DNA of 51,950 nucleotides from Prevotella sp. Lineage in GTDB: Bacteria; Bacteroidota; Bacteroidia; Bacteroidales; Bacteroidaceae. Shown piece after piece: positions 41,103-49,527 of this stretch (its first letter is position 1; each line of letters opens with the position of its first letter). The notes beneath the pieces were generated by a model that was given only the letters and a program-made list of their open reading frames with translations, did no database searches and had not been told where the DNA came from. A program made the position numbers and the translations under genes. Location of the stretch: assembly GCA_016285055.1 (NCBI GenBank), contig JAEEPZ010000016.1:1-51950 (forward strand). Direction: 5' to 3'.

Positions 41103-43220
41103 TTAGTTCTTAACTTTCATGGTTGCTGTGTTGCCTTGCTGCCAGTCGGAATACTGCACGCGTCCGTTTTTCACGTAGCCGATGCGCAGGGTGCGGTCGG
41201 CTTGAGGTCTCTTGCCCTCGGCAGGGGCCGTCGTCACGGTGAGCTGGCGCTTCTGCAGTGTGGCATCGAAACGGCTGAGCAGGTAGTTGCCTTCGCGATA
41301 GCTGAAGCCGTCGCCGTCGTCTTCGTATATCTGTCCGCAGGCTTTGCCGTTGGTGTCGAGACAGACGAGGAGCGTGAGCGAGTCGGTGCGCAGCTCGGCG
41401 GTGCTCTGTGCGAGGTTGGCCATGGGGATGATGGAGCCGGGACGCTGGCGCAGCTCGGGTTGATAGTCGTCACGGTGTGCCGGCACAGCTGTCAGGTTGA
41501 CGATTTGCCAGGAGCCGCCGTGGGGCTGTGCTACGTTCTCGGCCCAGCGGGGAGTGATCATCAGGTCGCCGCCTAAGAGGAAGGCCTGGTCCTCGCTGCG
41601 CAAGGAGCGGTCTTTGGGGTCGGCCATGAAGAGCGGACGCATGACGGGCATGCCGTCGATGCTGGCCTCGCGGAAGGCGGTGTAGACGTAGGGCATGAGC
41701 ATGTAGCGGCGCTCGATGGCGGTGCGGCAGGCATCGAGGACGGCGCCGTCGAAAGCCCACGGCTCCTGGTCGACACTGCCGTCGATGGTGTGGTTGCGCA
41801 CGAAGGGGAAGAACACGCCCATGGCCGTCCACTGTGCCAGCAGCTCGGCGTTGGCGTTCTCGCAGAATCCGCCGATGTCAGGCCCGTTGAAGGGCTGCCC
41901 GCTCAGGCCCAGTGTCAGCGACATGGGGACGCTGAGCTTCATCTGGTCGACCGACGAGAGGTTGTCGCCGGTCCATGTGGCGGCATAGCGGTGACCGCCG
42001 AGGAAGTTGGAACGCGAGAGGATGAAGGGTCGCTTGTCGGGATTGGCCAGCAGCAGGCCCTGACGGCTGGCGCGCACCATGTTGAGGCCGAACACATTGT
42101 GGAAACGCAGGTGCGAACCTATGCTGTGGCGGTTGTCAACAGGCATGGTGCCGCCAGGACCGCCGAAGACCGACGGCTCGTTCATGTCGTTCCACACGCC
42201 GTCGATGCCTGTGGCCATATAGTCCTTATAGAGCGTGGCCCACCAGGTACGCACCTCCTCGCGAGTGAAATCGGGGAAATGGCAGGGTCCGGGCCAGACG
42301 TTGCCCACATAGGGCTTGCCGTCGTGGTCTTTCACCCAGTAGTCGCCTGCGGTGCCCTGATCGTCAACAAAATATCCTGGCTCTGCCTTCACGCCGGGGT
42401 CAATCATATAGACCGTCTTGAAGTTCTTCTGGTGCAGATAGTCGTTCAATCCCTTGGGGTCGGAGAACTCCTTGGGATGGAAGGTGAAAATCTTGTAGCT
42501 GTCCATGTAGTGGATGTCCATCCAGATGACGTCTGACGGTATGCGGTGCTGGCGCAGCAGGTCGGCAATCTCTTTCACCCGAGTGTCGGGATGATAGCTG
42601 AATCGGCACTGCTGATAGCCCAGCGACCACAGCGGTGGCAGCTCCATCGTGCCGGTCAGGTTGACGAGTGCCTGCATCACTGCCTGCGGACTCTCACGCT
42701 CGATGATGACCACGCGGAAGGCTGGCCCCTCGCTGTTGAAGACAATGTCGTCGGAGGTGGTGATGGTCTGCTTCCAGGTGTTGTCGGCAATGATGCCGAA
42801 GGCTGTGCCGTCAGGCCTTAGCCCCATCACCCACGGGTGGCTCTGATAGAGATGCGAGCCGCCGTCAACGCCGTAGGCCGGTGTGTCGACGTTCCATAGG
42901 CTGATGGTGCGTCCGTTGCGGCGCAGCGGGCCAGTCACCTCGCCTGTGCCGTAGAGGTCGACATCGCTGCCCACATGAATGGTGGCGATGCTGTGGCCGT
43001 CGGCAGTGGTTGTGAACACTGGCTGGAGGGTGGAGGATGGAAGGTGGAGGGTGGAAGGTGTCAGTTCGTGAACAAAGATGGGCGACGGCTGGTGCTGAGT
43101 GGCGTCGTAGTTCTTGGGATAGAACACGGCGATGCTGTCAGCCGTCAGAAAAGCAGTCTGGGCCACCGCTCTCACAGCGATGGCCAGACCGAAGCATAAA
43201 AAACCTTTTCTAAAAGTCAT
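41103..43220 (-). CDS. GH31 alpha-glucosidase-type enzyme
   Basis: 705 residues from the ATG at 43218-43220 (MTFRKGFLCFGLAIAVRAVAQ, signal peptide); the frame upstream opens only with TTG. The GH31 N-terminal beta-sandwich contains DLYGTGEVTGPL. The barrel has IPSDVIWMDIHYMD, the nucleophile Asp in DGVWNDMNEPSVF and the acid/base Asp in ATWTGDNLSS. RPFILSRSNFLGGHRYA is also diagnostic of the alpha-glucosidase branch. It ends TMKVKN without the T9SS tail of its neighbours, so it is probably periplasmic. It would split oligosaccharides released by the secreted enzymes (inference). A heptamer array at 43024-43058 adds PSTLHLPSSTLQP near residue 53. Confidence 0.92.
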   Translation of the reverse strand: MTFRKGFLCFGLAIAVRAVAQTAFLTADSIAVFYPKNYDATQHQPSPIFVHELTPSTLHLPSSTLQPVFTTTADGHSIATIHVGSDVDLYGTGEVTGPLRRNGRTISLWNVDTPAYGVDGGSHLYQSHPWVMGLRPDGTAFGIIADNTWKQTITTSDDIVFNSEGPAFRVVIIERESPQAVMQALVNLTGTMELPPLWSLGYQQCRFSYHPDTRVKEIADLLRQHRIPSDVIWMDIHYMDSYKIFTFHPKEFSDPKGLNDYLHQKNFKTVYMIDPGVKAEPGYFVDDQGTAGDYWVKDHDGKPYVGNVWPGPCHFPDFTREEVRTWWATLYKDYMATGIDGVWNDMNEPSVFGGPGGTMPVDNRHSIGSHLRFHNVFGLNMVRASRQGLLLANPDKRPFILSRSNFLGGHRYAATWTGDNLSSVDQMKLSVPMSLTLGLSGQPFNGPDIGGFCENANAELLAQWTAMGVFFPFVRNHTIDGSVDQEPWAFDGAVLDACRTAIERRYMLMPYVYTAFREASIDGMPVMRPLFMADPKDRSLRSEDQAFLLGGDLMITPRWAENVAQPHGGSWQIVNLTAVPAHRDDYQPELRQRPGSIIPMANLAQSTAELRTDSLTLLVCLDTNGKACGQIYEDDGDGFSYREGNYLLSRFDATLQKRQLTVTTAPAEGKRPQADRTLRIGYVKNGRVQYSDWQQGNTATMKVKN
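43024..43058. repeat. Heptamer array inside the GH31 alpha-glucosidase gene
   Basis: TGGAGGG, TGGAGGA, TGGAAGG, TGGAGGG and TGGAAGG run at an exact 7-nt period. The encoded peptide lies in the N-terminal beta-sandwich before the conserved DLYGTGE segment. The same period is seen in thrC and in the gene at 31858. Confidence 0.8.
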
Positions 43221-43245
43221 CCTTACTAACAATTACTAACTAACC

Positions 43246-46200
43246 TTATTTCAAAACTTTCTTGACCGTGCCGTCGCTCTGACGAACAATCATCAGGCCG
43301 CGATGAGCGTTGCCGACGCGGGTGCCGCTGAGCGTGTAGATGCCCTCGGCCATCTTGCTGACCGTCACGTTCTCGATGGCATCCTCAGTGCTGTTCACAT
43401 ACTGGCCGTCCTTCAGCACGACGGTGCCGTGGGTGGCGTCGAGCACAGGATGCTCGTCGGTGCCCAGGGTCTGGAAGAAGATGTTCTCGCCGGCGCCCTG
43501 ATTGATGTCGTAGCAGAGCTTGCCGCTGGCCACGTCTTCAAATTCTGCAGCCTTCACCTGTGAGCCAAGCACCTCGAAGCAGTTGACGAAGCGTGTGTCG
43601 CCGTCGCCGCCGTTGTAGCGTGCGAAGGTGCGTATGCCGTCGACCGACTCAGGAGCCACCATGCCGCTGTTGTAGCAGTTGACCACCTCGAAGTAATCGC
43701 CGAGCCATCCTGAGATGGCGCCGCACTCGCGCTGTCCTACGATGTCGCCGGTGTTGTAGCAGTTGATGATGCGCACGGTGGCCTCGCTGCGGTCGTTGAC
43801 GCCCAGGATGCCTGCTCCGTTGGGGCCGTCGGCGCCGACGTTGACCAGTGCCTCGTTGCCGCAGTTCTCGATGGTGAGCACACCCTTGCCGGTGGAAGCG
43901 CCGACGATGCCGGCCGACCAACCGATGGAGTAGATTTCGCAGGTGTTGTCAACGATGAGGTTCTTGACAGTAGAGCCAGCCTGAATGAAGCCGATGAAGC
44001 CCTTGTTGCCGGTCACCACGTCGATGACCATGTTCGACACCTTGTGGCCGTGGCCGTCGAAGCTGCCGTTGAACGGATGCTTCACGTCCTGCATGATGGG
44101 GTTGCCCTCTTCGTTCACCTCGCCCGTCTCCTCGTCGTAGCGTGTGCCGATGCCTTCGAAGGTTGTGATGCCCTTCAGGTCGATGTCCTCCACCATGTCC
44201 ACTTCGATGTAGCGTGTCTCAGCGCCGGTGTTCACGGCTTCTGCCAGAGCCAGGAGCTGCTGAGCGTTGCGGATGATGCGTGCGCCGCAGGCCGAGCAGA
44301 TGTCGTTGGCATACTGGTGCTCGTCGCGCACCACGTCGCCCTGCGTGTTGCTGTAGGTGATGTCGGGCTTCATGGTGCCGTCGCAGTATTCGCCACCGTT
44401 GGCATAGACCATGGCGTGGTCGGCGAAGGGAACGGGATAGGCATCCTGTCCGAGGTTCTGTCGCCAGGCGTCGGTGTTGCCGCCTTTGTTGATGAGGTAG
44501 CAGAGCTCGCCGGTGGCCAGTGCCTCCTGTGCCACCATCGTGGCGTCGTCGTCGTTATAGAGCACATTGTCGGTGAAGTAGCAGTTGATGCGGTTGTCGA
44601 CGTGGCGTGCCAGCAGCGTGGAGTTGCCGGTGAGTATCATCTCGCGGGCTGCCACGTAGCAGTTCTCAATCTTGGTCTCCACCGAGCCGTGGGCATAGCC
44701 GATGATGGCAGCGCTGCCCTCGCTCTCGGGAGCCACCATCGAGCCGATGAAGGCGCAGTTGCGGAAGGTGGCCCACTCGTGGCACACGGCGAAGAAGCCG
44801 CCGTCGGTAGCATCGCCGGCAAAGCTGCCTGTGATGTCCACATCGACGATGATGTTCTCGAAGGTGCTGTTGCCGCGGCTGGTGAAGCCCAGACCGCCGA
44901 TGAAGCGCTGCGTGCTCTCGATGGCACCCTTCACCACGAGGTTGCGGATGTTGGCGTTGCGCACCACCTTGAAGAGGGCCACGCCGTCGTAGCTTACATT
45001 ATAATTAATAGTAATGGTGTGTCCCTGACCGTCGAAGGTGCCGCCCTCGAAGGCCATCTTGTCGTCGTTCTCATTGGCAGAATAGGGGTCGCCGCCTATC
45101 ATCACGTCCTGCTGAGTGTAAGAAGTGAAGTCGATGTCGGCCGCCAGTCGGGCGCTGACGTTCTTGTGTCCACGGTTGACCAAAGCGGCAAACCAAGCCA
45201 GGTCGTCGGCGCTGTTGATGGTGTAGGCACCGTCGGTGAGTGCCAGATAGTCAACGTCCACCTCGCCACAGACTGTGCAGACGCCTTTGCTGAACTGGTG
45301 CGGGTCGCGGTTCGACTCGTTGCTGTTCGAGAAGGTGGTCTCTCCGCCCTTCGAGGTGCCGTCGCAGTTGAGGTCGCCGACAGCGTAGACCACGCCGTGG
45401 GAAGCGAAGGGAACGGGATAGGCGTCCTCGCCGAGCTTCTGATACCAGATGACGTCCTGCGACTGGTTGCCGTTCATGGTGTAGGCCACGAGTCCGCTCT
45501 CCAGGTCGAGTGGATTGTCGCTGATGGCATCGCCCTGAGCGCCGTAGCTGTCGTAGTTGCCGGTGCCCTTGCCGTTGCCGTTACGCCAGAGGTAGTTGTT
45601 GCCGTCGACGCCCGACACCCATCCTGCGTTGTAGCAGTTGGTGATCTCGCTGTTTCTGTCGCCTACCCATCCACAGAGTGCTGCGCTCTCGCGTCCACCG
45701 GCCACGCCGCCCACGTTGAAGCAGCGGATGAGCTTGATGCCGCAGGCACTGCTCATGCTCACGCCGATGATGCCGGCAGCGTTCTGCTCCTGAGCACCCA
45801 CCATGCCGGCGTTGCCGCAGTTCTCGAAGGTGACGATGCCGCCGCCGTTGGTGCCGCCGGCCAGACCGCCGACGAAGCACTTGCCGTTGATCTCACACAG
45901 CGCATCCATCACGATGTTCTTGATATAGGCACCGTCGTTGAGCACGCCGAAGAGTCCCACATACTCCTGCTCGGGCAGGTTGATGTAGAGGTTGTGAATG
46001 AAATGCTCCTGACCGTCGAAGGTACCCTTGTAGGGGGTAGCCACCGAGCCGATGGGCGTGAAGTCTTCCACCGGGGTCATGTCGATGTCGGCCGTCAGCA
46101 CGGCGTTGGCAGCCTGTTCGCCGCCGTTCACCAGGGCTGAGAAGTCAACCAGGTCTTGAGCTGTCGCAATCTGATAGACGCCGTCTTTCTGCTCCAAGGC

Positions 46201-46266
46201 CTGAGCCTCGTAGCTCCACAGTGCTCCTACGGCGCAGAGGAGCGTGATGAGTAAATTCTTCTTCAT
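43246..46266 (-). CDS. Secreted GLUG-type repeat protein with CxxCG linkers and T9SS-like tail (paralog)
   Basis: 1006 residues with signal peptide (NLLITLLCAVGALWSYEAQA). As in the paralog at 38180-41074 there are three modules of about 300 residues with LTADIDM-type strands and GLUG-like rungs (GGLAGGTNGGG, CYNAGWVSGVDG, GIVGASTGKG). Linkers read VYAVGDLNCDG or VYANGGEYCDG, then SNSNES and HQFSKGVCTVCG or HQYANDICSACG. The tail (YTLSGTRV, GLMIVRQSDGTVKKVLK) is a variant T9SS-like end. It lies between the SusE/F-like gene and the GH31 alpha-glucosidase gene in the same operon. A surface adhesive or glycan-binding role is likely but unproven. Confidence 0.8.
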   Translation of the reverse strand: MKKNLLITLLCAVGALWSYEAQALEQKDGVYQIATAQDLVDFSALVNGGEQAANAVLTADIDMTPVEDFTPIGSVATPYKGTFDGQEHFIHNLYINLPEQEYVGLFGVLNDGAYIKNIVMDALCEINGKCFVGGLAGGTNGGGIVTFENCGNAGMVGAQEQNAAGIIGVSMSSACGIKLIRCFNVGGVAGGRESAALCGWVGDRNSEITNCYNAGWVSGVDGNNYLWRNGNGKGTGNYDSYGAQGDAISDNPLDLESGLVAYTMNGNQSQDVIWYQKLGEDAYPVPFASHGVVYAVGDLNCDGTSKGGETTFSNSNESNRDPHQFSKGVCTVCGEVDVDYLALTDGAYTINSADDLAWFAALVNRGHKNVSARLAADIDFTSYTQQDVMIGGDPYSANENDDKMAFEGGTFDGQGHTITINYNVSYDGVALFKVVRNANIRNLVVKGAIESTQRFIGGLGFTSRGNSTFENIIVDVDITGSFAGDATDGGFFAVCHEWATFRNCAFIGSMVAPESEGSAAIIGYAHGSVETKIENCYVAAREMILTGNSTLLARHVDNRINCYFTDNVLYNDDDATMVAQEALATGELCYLINKGGNTDAWRQNLGQDAYPVPFADHAMVYANGGEYCDGTMKPDITYSNTQGDVVRDEHQYANDICSACGARIIRNAQQLLALAEAVNTGAETRYIEVDMVEDIDLKGITTFEGIGTRYDEETGEVNEEGNPIMQDVKHPFNGSFDGHGHKVSNMVIDVVTGNKGFIGFIQAGSTVKNLIVDNTCEIYSIGWSAGIVGASTGKGVLTIENCGNEALVNVGADGPNGAGILGVNDRSEATVRIINCYNTGDIVGQRECGAISGWLGDYFEVVNCYNSGMVAPESVDGIRTFARYNGGDGDTRFVNCFEVLGSQVKAAEFEDVASGKLCYDINQGAGENIFFQTLGTDEHPVLDATHGTVVLKDGQYVNSTEDAIENVTVSKMAEGIYTLSGTRVGNAHRGLMIVRQSDGTVKKVLK

Positions 46267-46313
46267 AAGTTAGATCATTGTTATTAGTTATTTAATGCTT
46301 TTATATGCGTTGT

Positions 46314-47051
46314 TCACTTCACCAGTGTAGCGTTGACCGTCTCGTTGAGCAGGTCTACGGTGATGCGGTAGCGTCCTTCCTTCGTGACGGCCCACTTCGT
46401 GTCGTTGCCGCCTGTGCGCAGGTGCTGTTCATTCAGTATGTCGGTGTCCTGCACGAAGGGATGGAGGCTCTTCGGATGCCAGCGGTCCTGTCCTTGGAAC
46501 TTGAAGCTGCGGCTTTCCTCCACGTCGGGGTGATTCTTCAGCTCGCCTTCCCATGTCCAGATGAAGGGATTGTCGATATCCTGCTGCATGAGCAGCATCT
46601 TGCCTTCGCACTTCCAGCCCACGTCGGTGGCGCCGCCTGCAATGAACAGCTCGCCCCAGGGCTGCACTATCTCGCCCCTGAGCACACGGTTGCTGGTGTA
46701 GACGTGGAAGCGATAGCGGTCTTCGCTCACCACCACCTGCCAGGCCTCGCCGGCCTCGTTGCTCTCGGTGTATGCTGTTCCTCGGTTGGCGATGTTGGCA
46801 TCGGGCAGCAGCGCATTCAGGTAGCGTGTGTCGCGTCCTGCCTTGCGCTGTGTCTGGATGCGCAGCTCGCCGGCCTTCAGGGCTCCCACGAACTTATAGT
46901 CGCCGTCGGCCACCTTTTCCAGCTTCTGAGCACCGCCGGGTACTGCGCTGCCCACGGCCCACAGCTCCTGCGCCACTGCTTGGCTCAACGATAAATGACA
47001 AATGAGAAATGATAAAACAATCAGGCACTTCCTGTTGACAAGGCGCTTCAT
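46314..47051 (-). CDS. SusE/SusF-like outer-membrane glycan-binding protein (paralog)
   Basis: 245 residues from the ATG at 47049-47051 (MKRLVNRKCLIVLSFLICHLSLS, signal peptide); an ATG five codons upstream would spoil the signal. ELWAVGSAVPGG, YKFVGALKAGELRI, IVQPWGELFIAGGATD, PFIWTWEGEL and YRITVDLLNETVNATLV match the paralog at 31070-31861 in order and spacing. The two starch-binding-like beta domains would hold glycan at the cell surface. Like the paralog it directly follows a GH31 gene of the same type, which supports a conserved functional pair. Confidence 0.75.
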   Translation of the reverse strand: MKRLVNRKCLIVLSFLICHLSLSQAVAQELWAVGSAVPGGAQKLEKVADGDYKFVGALKAGELRIQTQRKAGRDTRYLNALLPDANIANRGTAYTESNEAGEAWQVVVSEDRYRFHVYTSNRVLRGEIVQPWGELFIAGGATDVGWKCEGKMLLMQQDIDNPFIWTWEGELKNHPDVEESRSFKFQGQDRWHPKSLHPFVQDTDILNEQHLRTGGNDTKWAVTKEGRYRITVDLLNETVNATLVK

Positions 47052-47104
47052 ATTAGTAATCTGCATGGCTATATGTTTCGTTTTAATTCGTTATCAATCA
47101 TCCA

Positions 47105-49354
47105 TTATTTCAGTTCCACCTTGATGGTCTTGCCGCACTCTGTGATGGGCACATAGACGGTGGCCACGCGGCGCTGCTCGTCATAGTTCCACACACCGTT
47201 GCTGCACTTGTTGCCGTTGATGCTGACAGCCTGCGGGCGGTCGGTGCCTATGAACTCCACGGTGTAGGCGCGTGCCTCTGGCATCCCGCTGAAGCGGCCC
47301 TTGCGCGGCTCTATGGTCAGCGTGTTGGCCTGGTGGCGCATCGTCGTGGTGGTGAACTCGCCGTTCTTGTAGGCCTCGCTGTCGCCCTCGTCCTCATAGA
47401 GCGATGTCTGTCCGTCGCCGCCGGGCACCACCTTCACGATGAGGCGGTCGGGGCGGGTGTTCAGGTTGAGCATGGGCGGGTTGTTGACGATGATGCTGCC
47501 GGCACGGTAGAAATAGGGTATCTCCTGCTGTGTGTAGCTGTCGGTGAACGAGCGCTTGCCTTCCACTACCTGATTGCGGCACACGTCGAACCATCGGCCC
47601 TCGGGCAGCCATGTGCGGCGCACGGTCTTCCCGTCGGCACCCGACGGGCTGACGACAGGCGCCACGAGGATGTCGTCGCCAAACATGTATTCGTCTTCAT
47701 AGAGGTAGCTCTCGTTCTGCTCAGGCCACTCGTAGTAGAGGGGGCGGCAGATGCTGACGCCTGTGTCGTAGGCCTGTCGGCAGGCGGTGTAGATGTAGGG
47801 CATGAGGGCATAGCGCAGCTTCACCGTCTCGAGCAAGAGTGGGAAGTTGTCGTACTTCCATATGCGGCGCTCAATGCCGGGCCAGTTGGTGGCGTGGGTG
47901 CGGAAGATGGGTGTGAAGACACCGTACTGCATCCAGCGCAGGTAGATCTCCGGGTCGTTGTCGCCCGTCTGCTGGTGTCCGCCCAGGTCGTGGCCCCAGT
48001 AGCCGAAGCACACGTTGGAGGCTGTGGCGGTGAAGTAAGGCTGCCAGGCCAGTGTGCCGTAGGTGGTGAACGAGTCGCCCGAGAAGCCTATGGGATAGCG
48101 GTGACTGCCCAGCCCGCCCCAGCGATGGAATATCAGCGGGCGGTGGTTGGGGCGGTTCAGGCGCATGTCGTTGTAGAACACGTGGTTGCACCAGAAGGTC
48201 TCGCCCAGCCCGTCCACATATTTGCTGGTGAGGTTCTGCTGCCAGTCAATCCACCAGAAGTCCACTCCCTGGTGCTCGCGTGCCCGGATGATACGGTTGA
48301 ACATCGAGTGATAGAACTTGGGGTCGGACAGGTTCCAGGGCACCACCTTGGCCGTAGTGTCCATCCCCATGTCGTTGCGCACCTCAGTGAAGTAGTCCTC
48401 ATCGTCATCTACGCCGTCGGCAGGATGCAGGTTCAGGCTCACCTTCAGTCCCTGGCGGTGCATCCAGTCTATCAGTCCCTCGGGATCGGGAATGGCCGTG
48501 GGGTCCCAGGTCCAGCCCGTCCATCCCTCGGTGTGCCAGTCCATGTCGAATATCATCACGTCCATCGGTATCTGGTTGCGCTTCACGTCGTTGACGATTT
48601 CCATGAACTCATCCGAGGTGTAGCGCTGGTATTTGCTGTACCAGTAGCCGAGGACGTAGAGCGGAGGCATGGGCTGGCGGCCGGCTATCTTGATGAAGTC
48701 GCCTAGCGCCTTCTTGTACTGATGTCCGTAGCCCATGAAGTACCAGTCCACGGCATCCTTGTCGACGGGCTCTGCCACCCAGTCGATGCCGTCATACCGC
48801 TTGTCGAAGGCGAAGGTCGTCGAACCGTCGCCACGCCTAGTCCGCGGCGACTCGTCGATCACGCTCCATCCGGCACGCGAGAGAATACCGTTCTCCATCT
48901 CCTGCCGCTTGTTGTCGCCTATCTGTCCGTCGAGGGTCCTCGTCGTTCCCTTCAGGTTCAGCGCGTCGTCCTTGCCGGGATACCACGTCACCTGACGATT
49001 GTTCATCTGGAAACGGATGGTAAGCACGTCGCTACTGGGCTTGCTGCTGATCACTCCACCTATTTTATATTGTAGGGTCAGCACGTCGGTCTTGATATAT
49101 AGGTACCCGTCGCGCTCCTCCTTGGTGAACGCGGGCACGGGCAGCCTGCGGTTCACGACGGCGAAGGTGGCGCGGTCCTCGAACAGCTGTCTATCACTAT
49201 ACTGGATGCGTATCATCTCAGGAGTGAGCACAGTGAAGCGTGCCTTACCAGCGCTGACCACTGCATTGGGATTGGCCTGAGGATCGAGCGTCTCGGCTGC
49301 CTGAGTGGTTGTCAGGCATCCCAGCATGATAATCAAAGTGAATAGTTTCTTCAT
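47105..49354 (-). CDS. Secreted GH31 glycosidase
   Basis: 749 residues with signal peptide (MKKLFTLIIMLGCLTTTQAA). ARFTVLTPEMIRIQYSDRQ starts the N-terminal sandwich. The barrel has KYQRYTSDEF, MIFDMDWHTEGWTGW, the likely nucleophile Asp in VDFWWIDWQQN and the likely acid/base Asp in GFSGDSFTTYG; GYWGHDLGGH follows. It is the closest relative of the GH31 part of 31858-35706 but lacks the SGNH and LamG modules and the T9SS tail (it ends CGKTIKVELK). The WWIDWQQ version of the nucleophile motif differs from classical alpha-glucosidases (WNDMNEP), so another alpha-linked sugar may be the target. It is the first gene of the five-gene operon. Confidence 0.9.
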   Translation of the reverse strand: MKKLFTLIIMLGCLTTTQAAETLDPQANPNAVVSAGKARFTVLTPEMIRIQYSDRQLFEDRATFAVVNRRLPVPAFTKEERDGYLYIKTDVLTLQYKIGGVISSKPSSDVLTIRFQMNNRQVTWYPGKDDALNLKGTTRTLDGQIGDNKRQEMENGILSRAGWSVIDESPRTRRGDGSTTFAFDKRYDGIDWVAEPVDKDAVDWYFMGYGHQYKKALGDFIKIAGRQPMPPLYVLGYWYSKYQRYTSDEFMEIVNDVKRNQIPMDVMIFDMDWHTEGWTGWTWDPTAIPDPEGLIDWMHRQGLKVSLNLHPADGVDDDEDYFTEVRNDMGMDTTAKVVPWNLSDPKFYHSMFNRIIRAREHQGVDFWWIDWQQNLTSKYVDGLGETFWCNHVFYNDMRLNRPNHRPLIFHRWGGLGSHRYPIGFSGDSFTTYGTLAWQPYFTATASNVCFGYWGHDLGGHQQTGDNDPEIYLRWMQYGVFTPIFRTHATNWPGIERRIWKYDNFPLLLETVKLRYALMPYIYTACRQAYDTGVSICRPLYYEWPEQNESYLYEDEYMFGDDILVAPVVSPSGADGKTVRRTWLPEGRWFDVCRNQVVEGKRSFTDSYTQQEIPYFYRAGSIIVNNPPMLNLNTRPDRLIVKVVPGGDGQTSLYEDEGDSEAYKNGEFTTTTMRHQANTLTIEPRKGRFSGMPEARAYTVEFIGTDRPQAVSINGNKCSNGVWNYDEQRRVATVYVPITECGKTIKVELK

Positions 49355-49386
49355 TGTCGGATAATTCTTTTGCGATTTTTCTTCTG

Positions 49387-49394
49387 CAAAATTA
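49387..49394 (-). promoter_or_regulatory. -7 box of the five-gene GH31/GLUG operon
   Basis: TAATTTTG on the minus strand, 33 nt upstream of the first start codon of the operon. The -33 region is not a good match, which would fit dependence on an activator. Confidence 0.5.
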
Positions 49395-49449
49395 GAGGTT
49401 TTTCCGCACCTGACGAAGAAAACAAGCGAATGTATAACCCATCTCCGTT

Positions 49450-49513
49450 AATACAAAATAGAAGGTGCTGGCAGCCAGGGACTTGACGTTTCAGCTGCCA
49501 GCACTTTGTATTA
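49450..49513 (-). terminator. Terminator of the DUF6377 regulator gene
   Basis: GTGCTGGCAGC (49465-49475) pairs with GCTGCCAGCAC (49494-49504), and AATACAAA/TTTGTATT pair outside it. It sits about 15-60 nt after the regulator stop and before the promoter of the next operon. Confidence 0.7.
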
Positions 49514-49527
49514 TCGAAATATTGGGG

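Noticed and set aside
44044..46140. A 698-codon open frame on the plus strand
   Set aside because: It is antisense to the well-supported GLUG-repeat protein. It lacks domains and signal peptide and arises from the GC-rich codon bias of the real gene.
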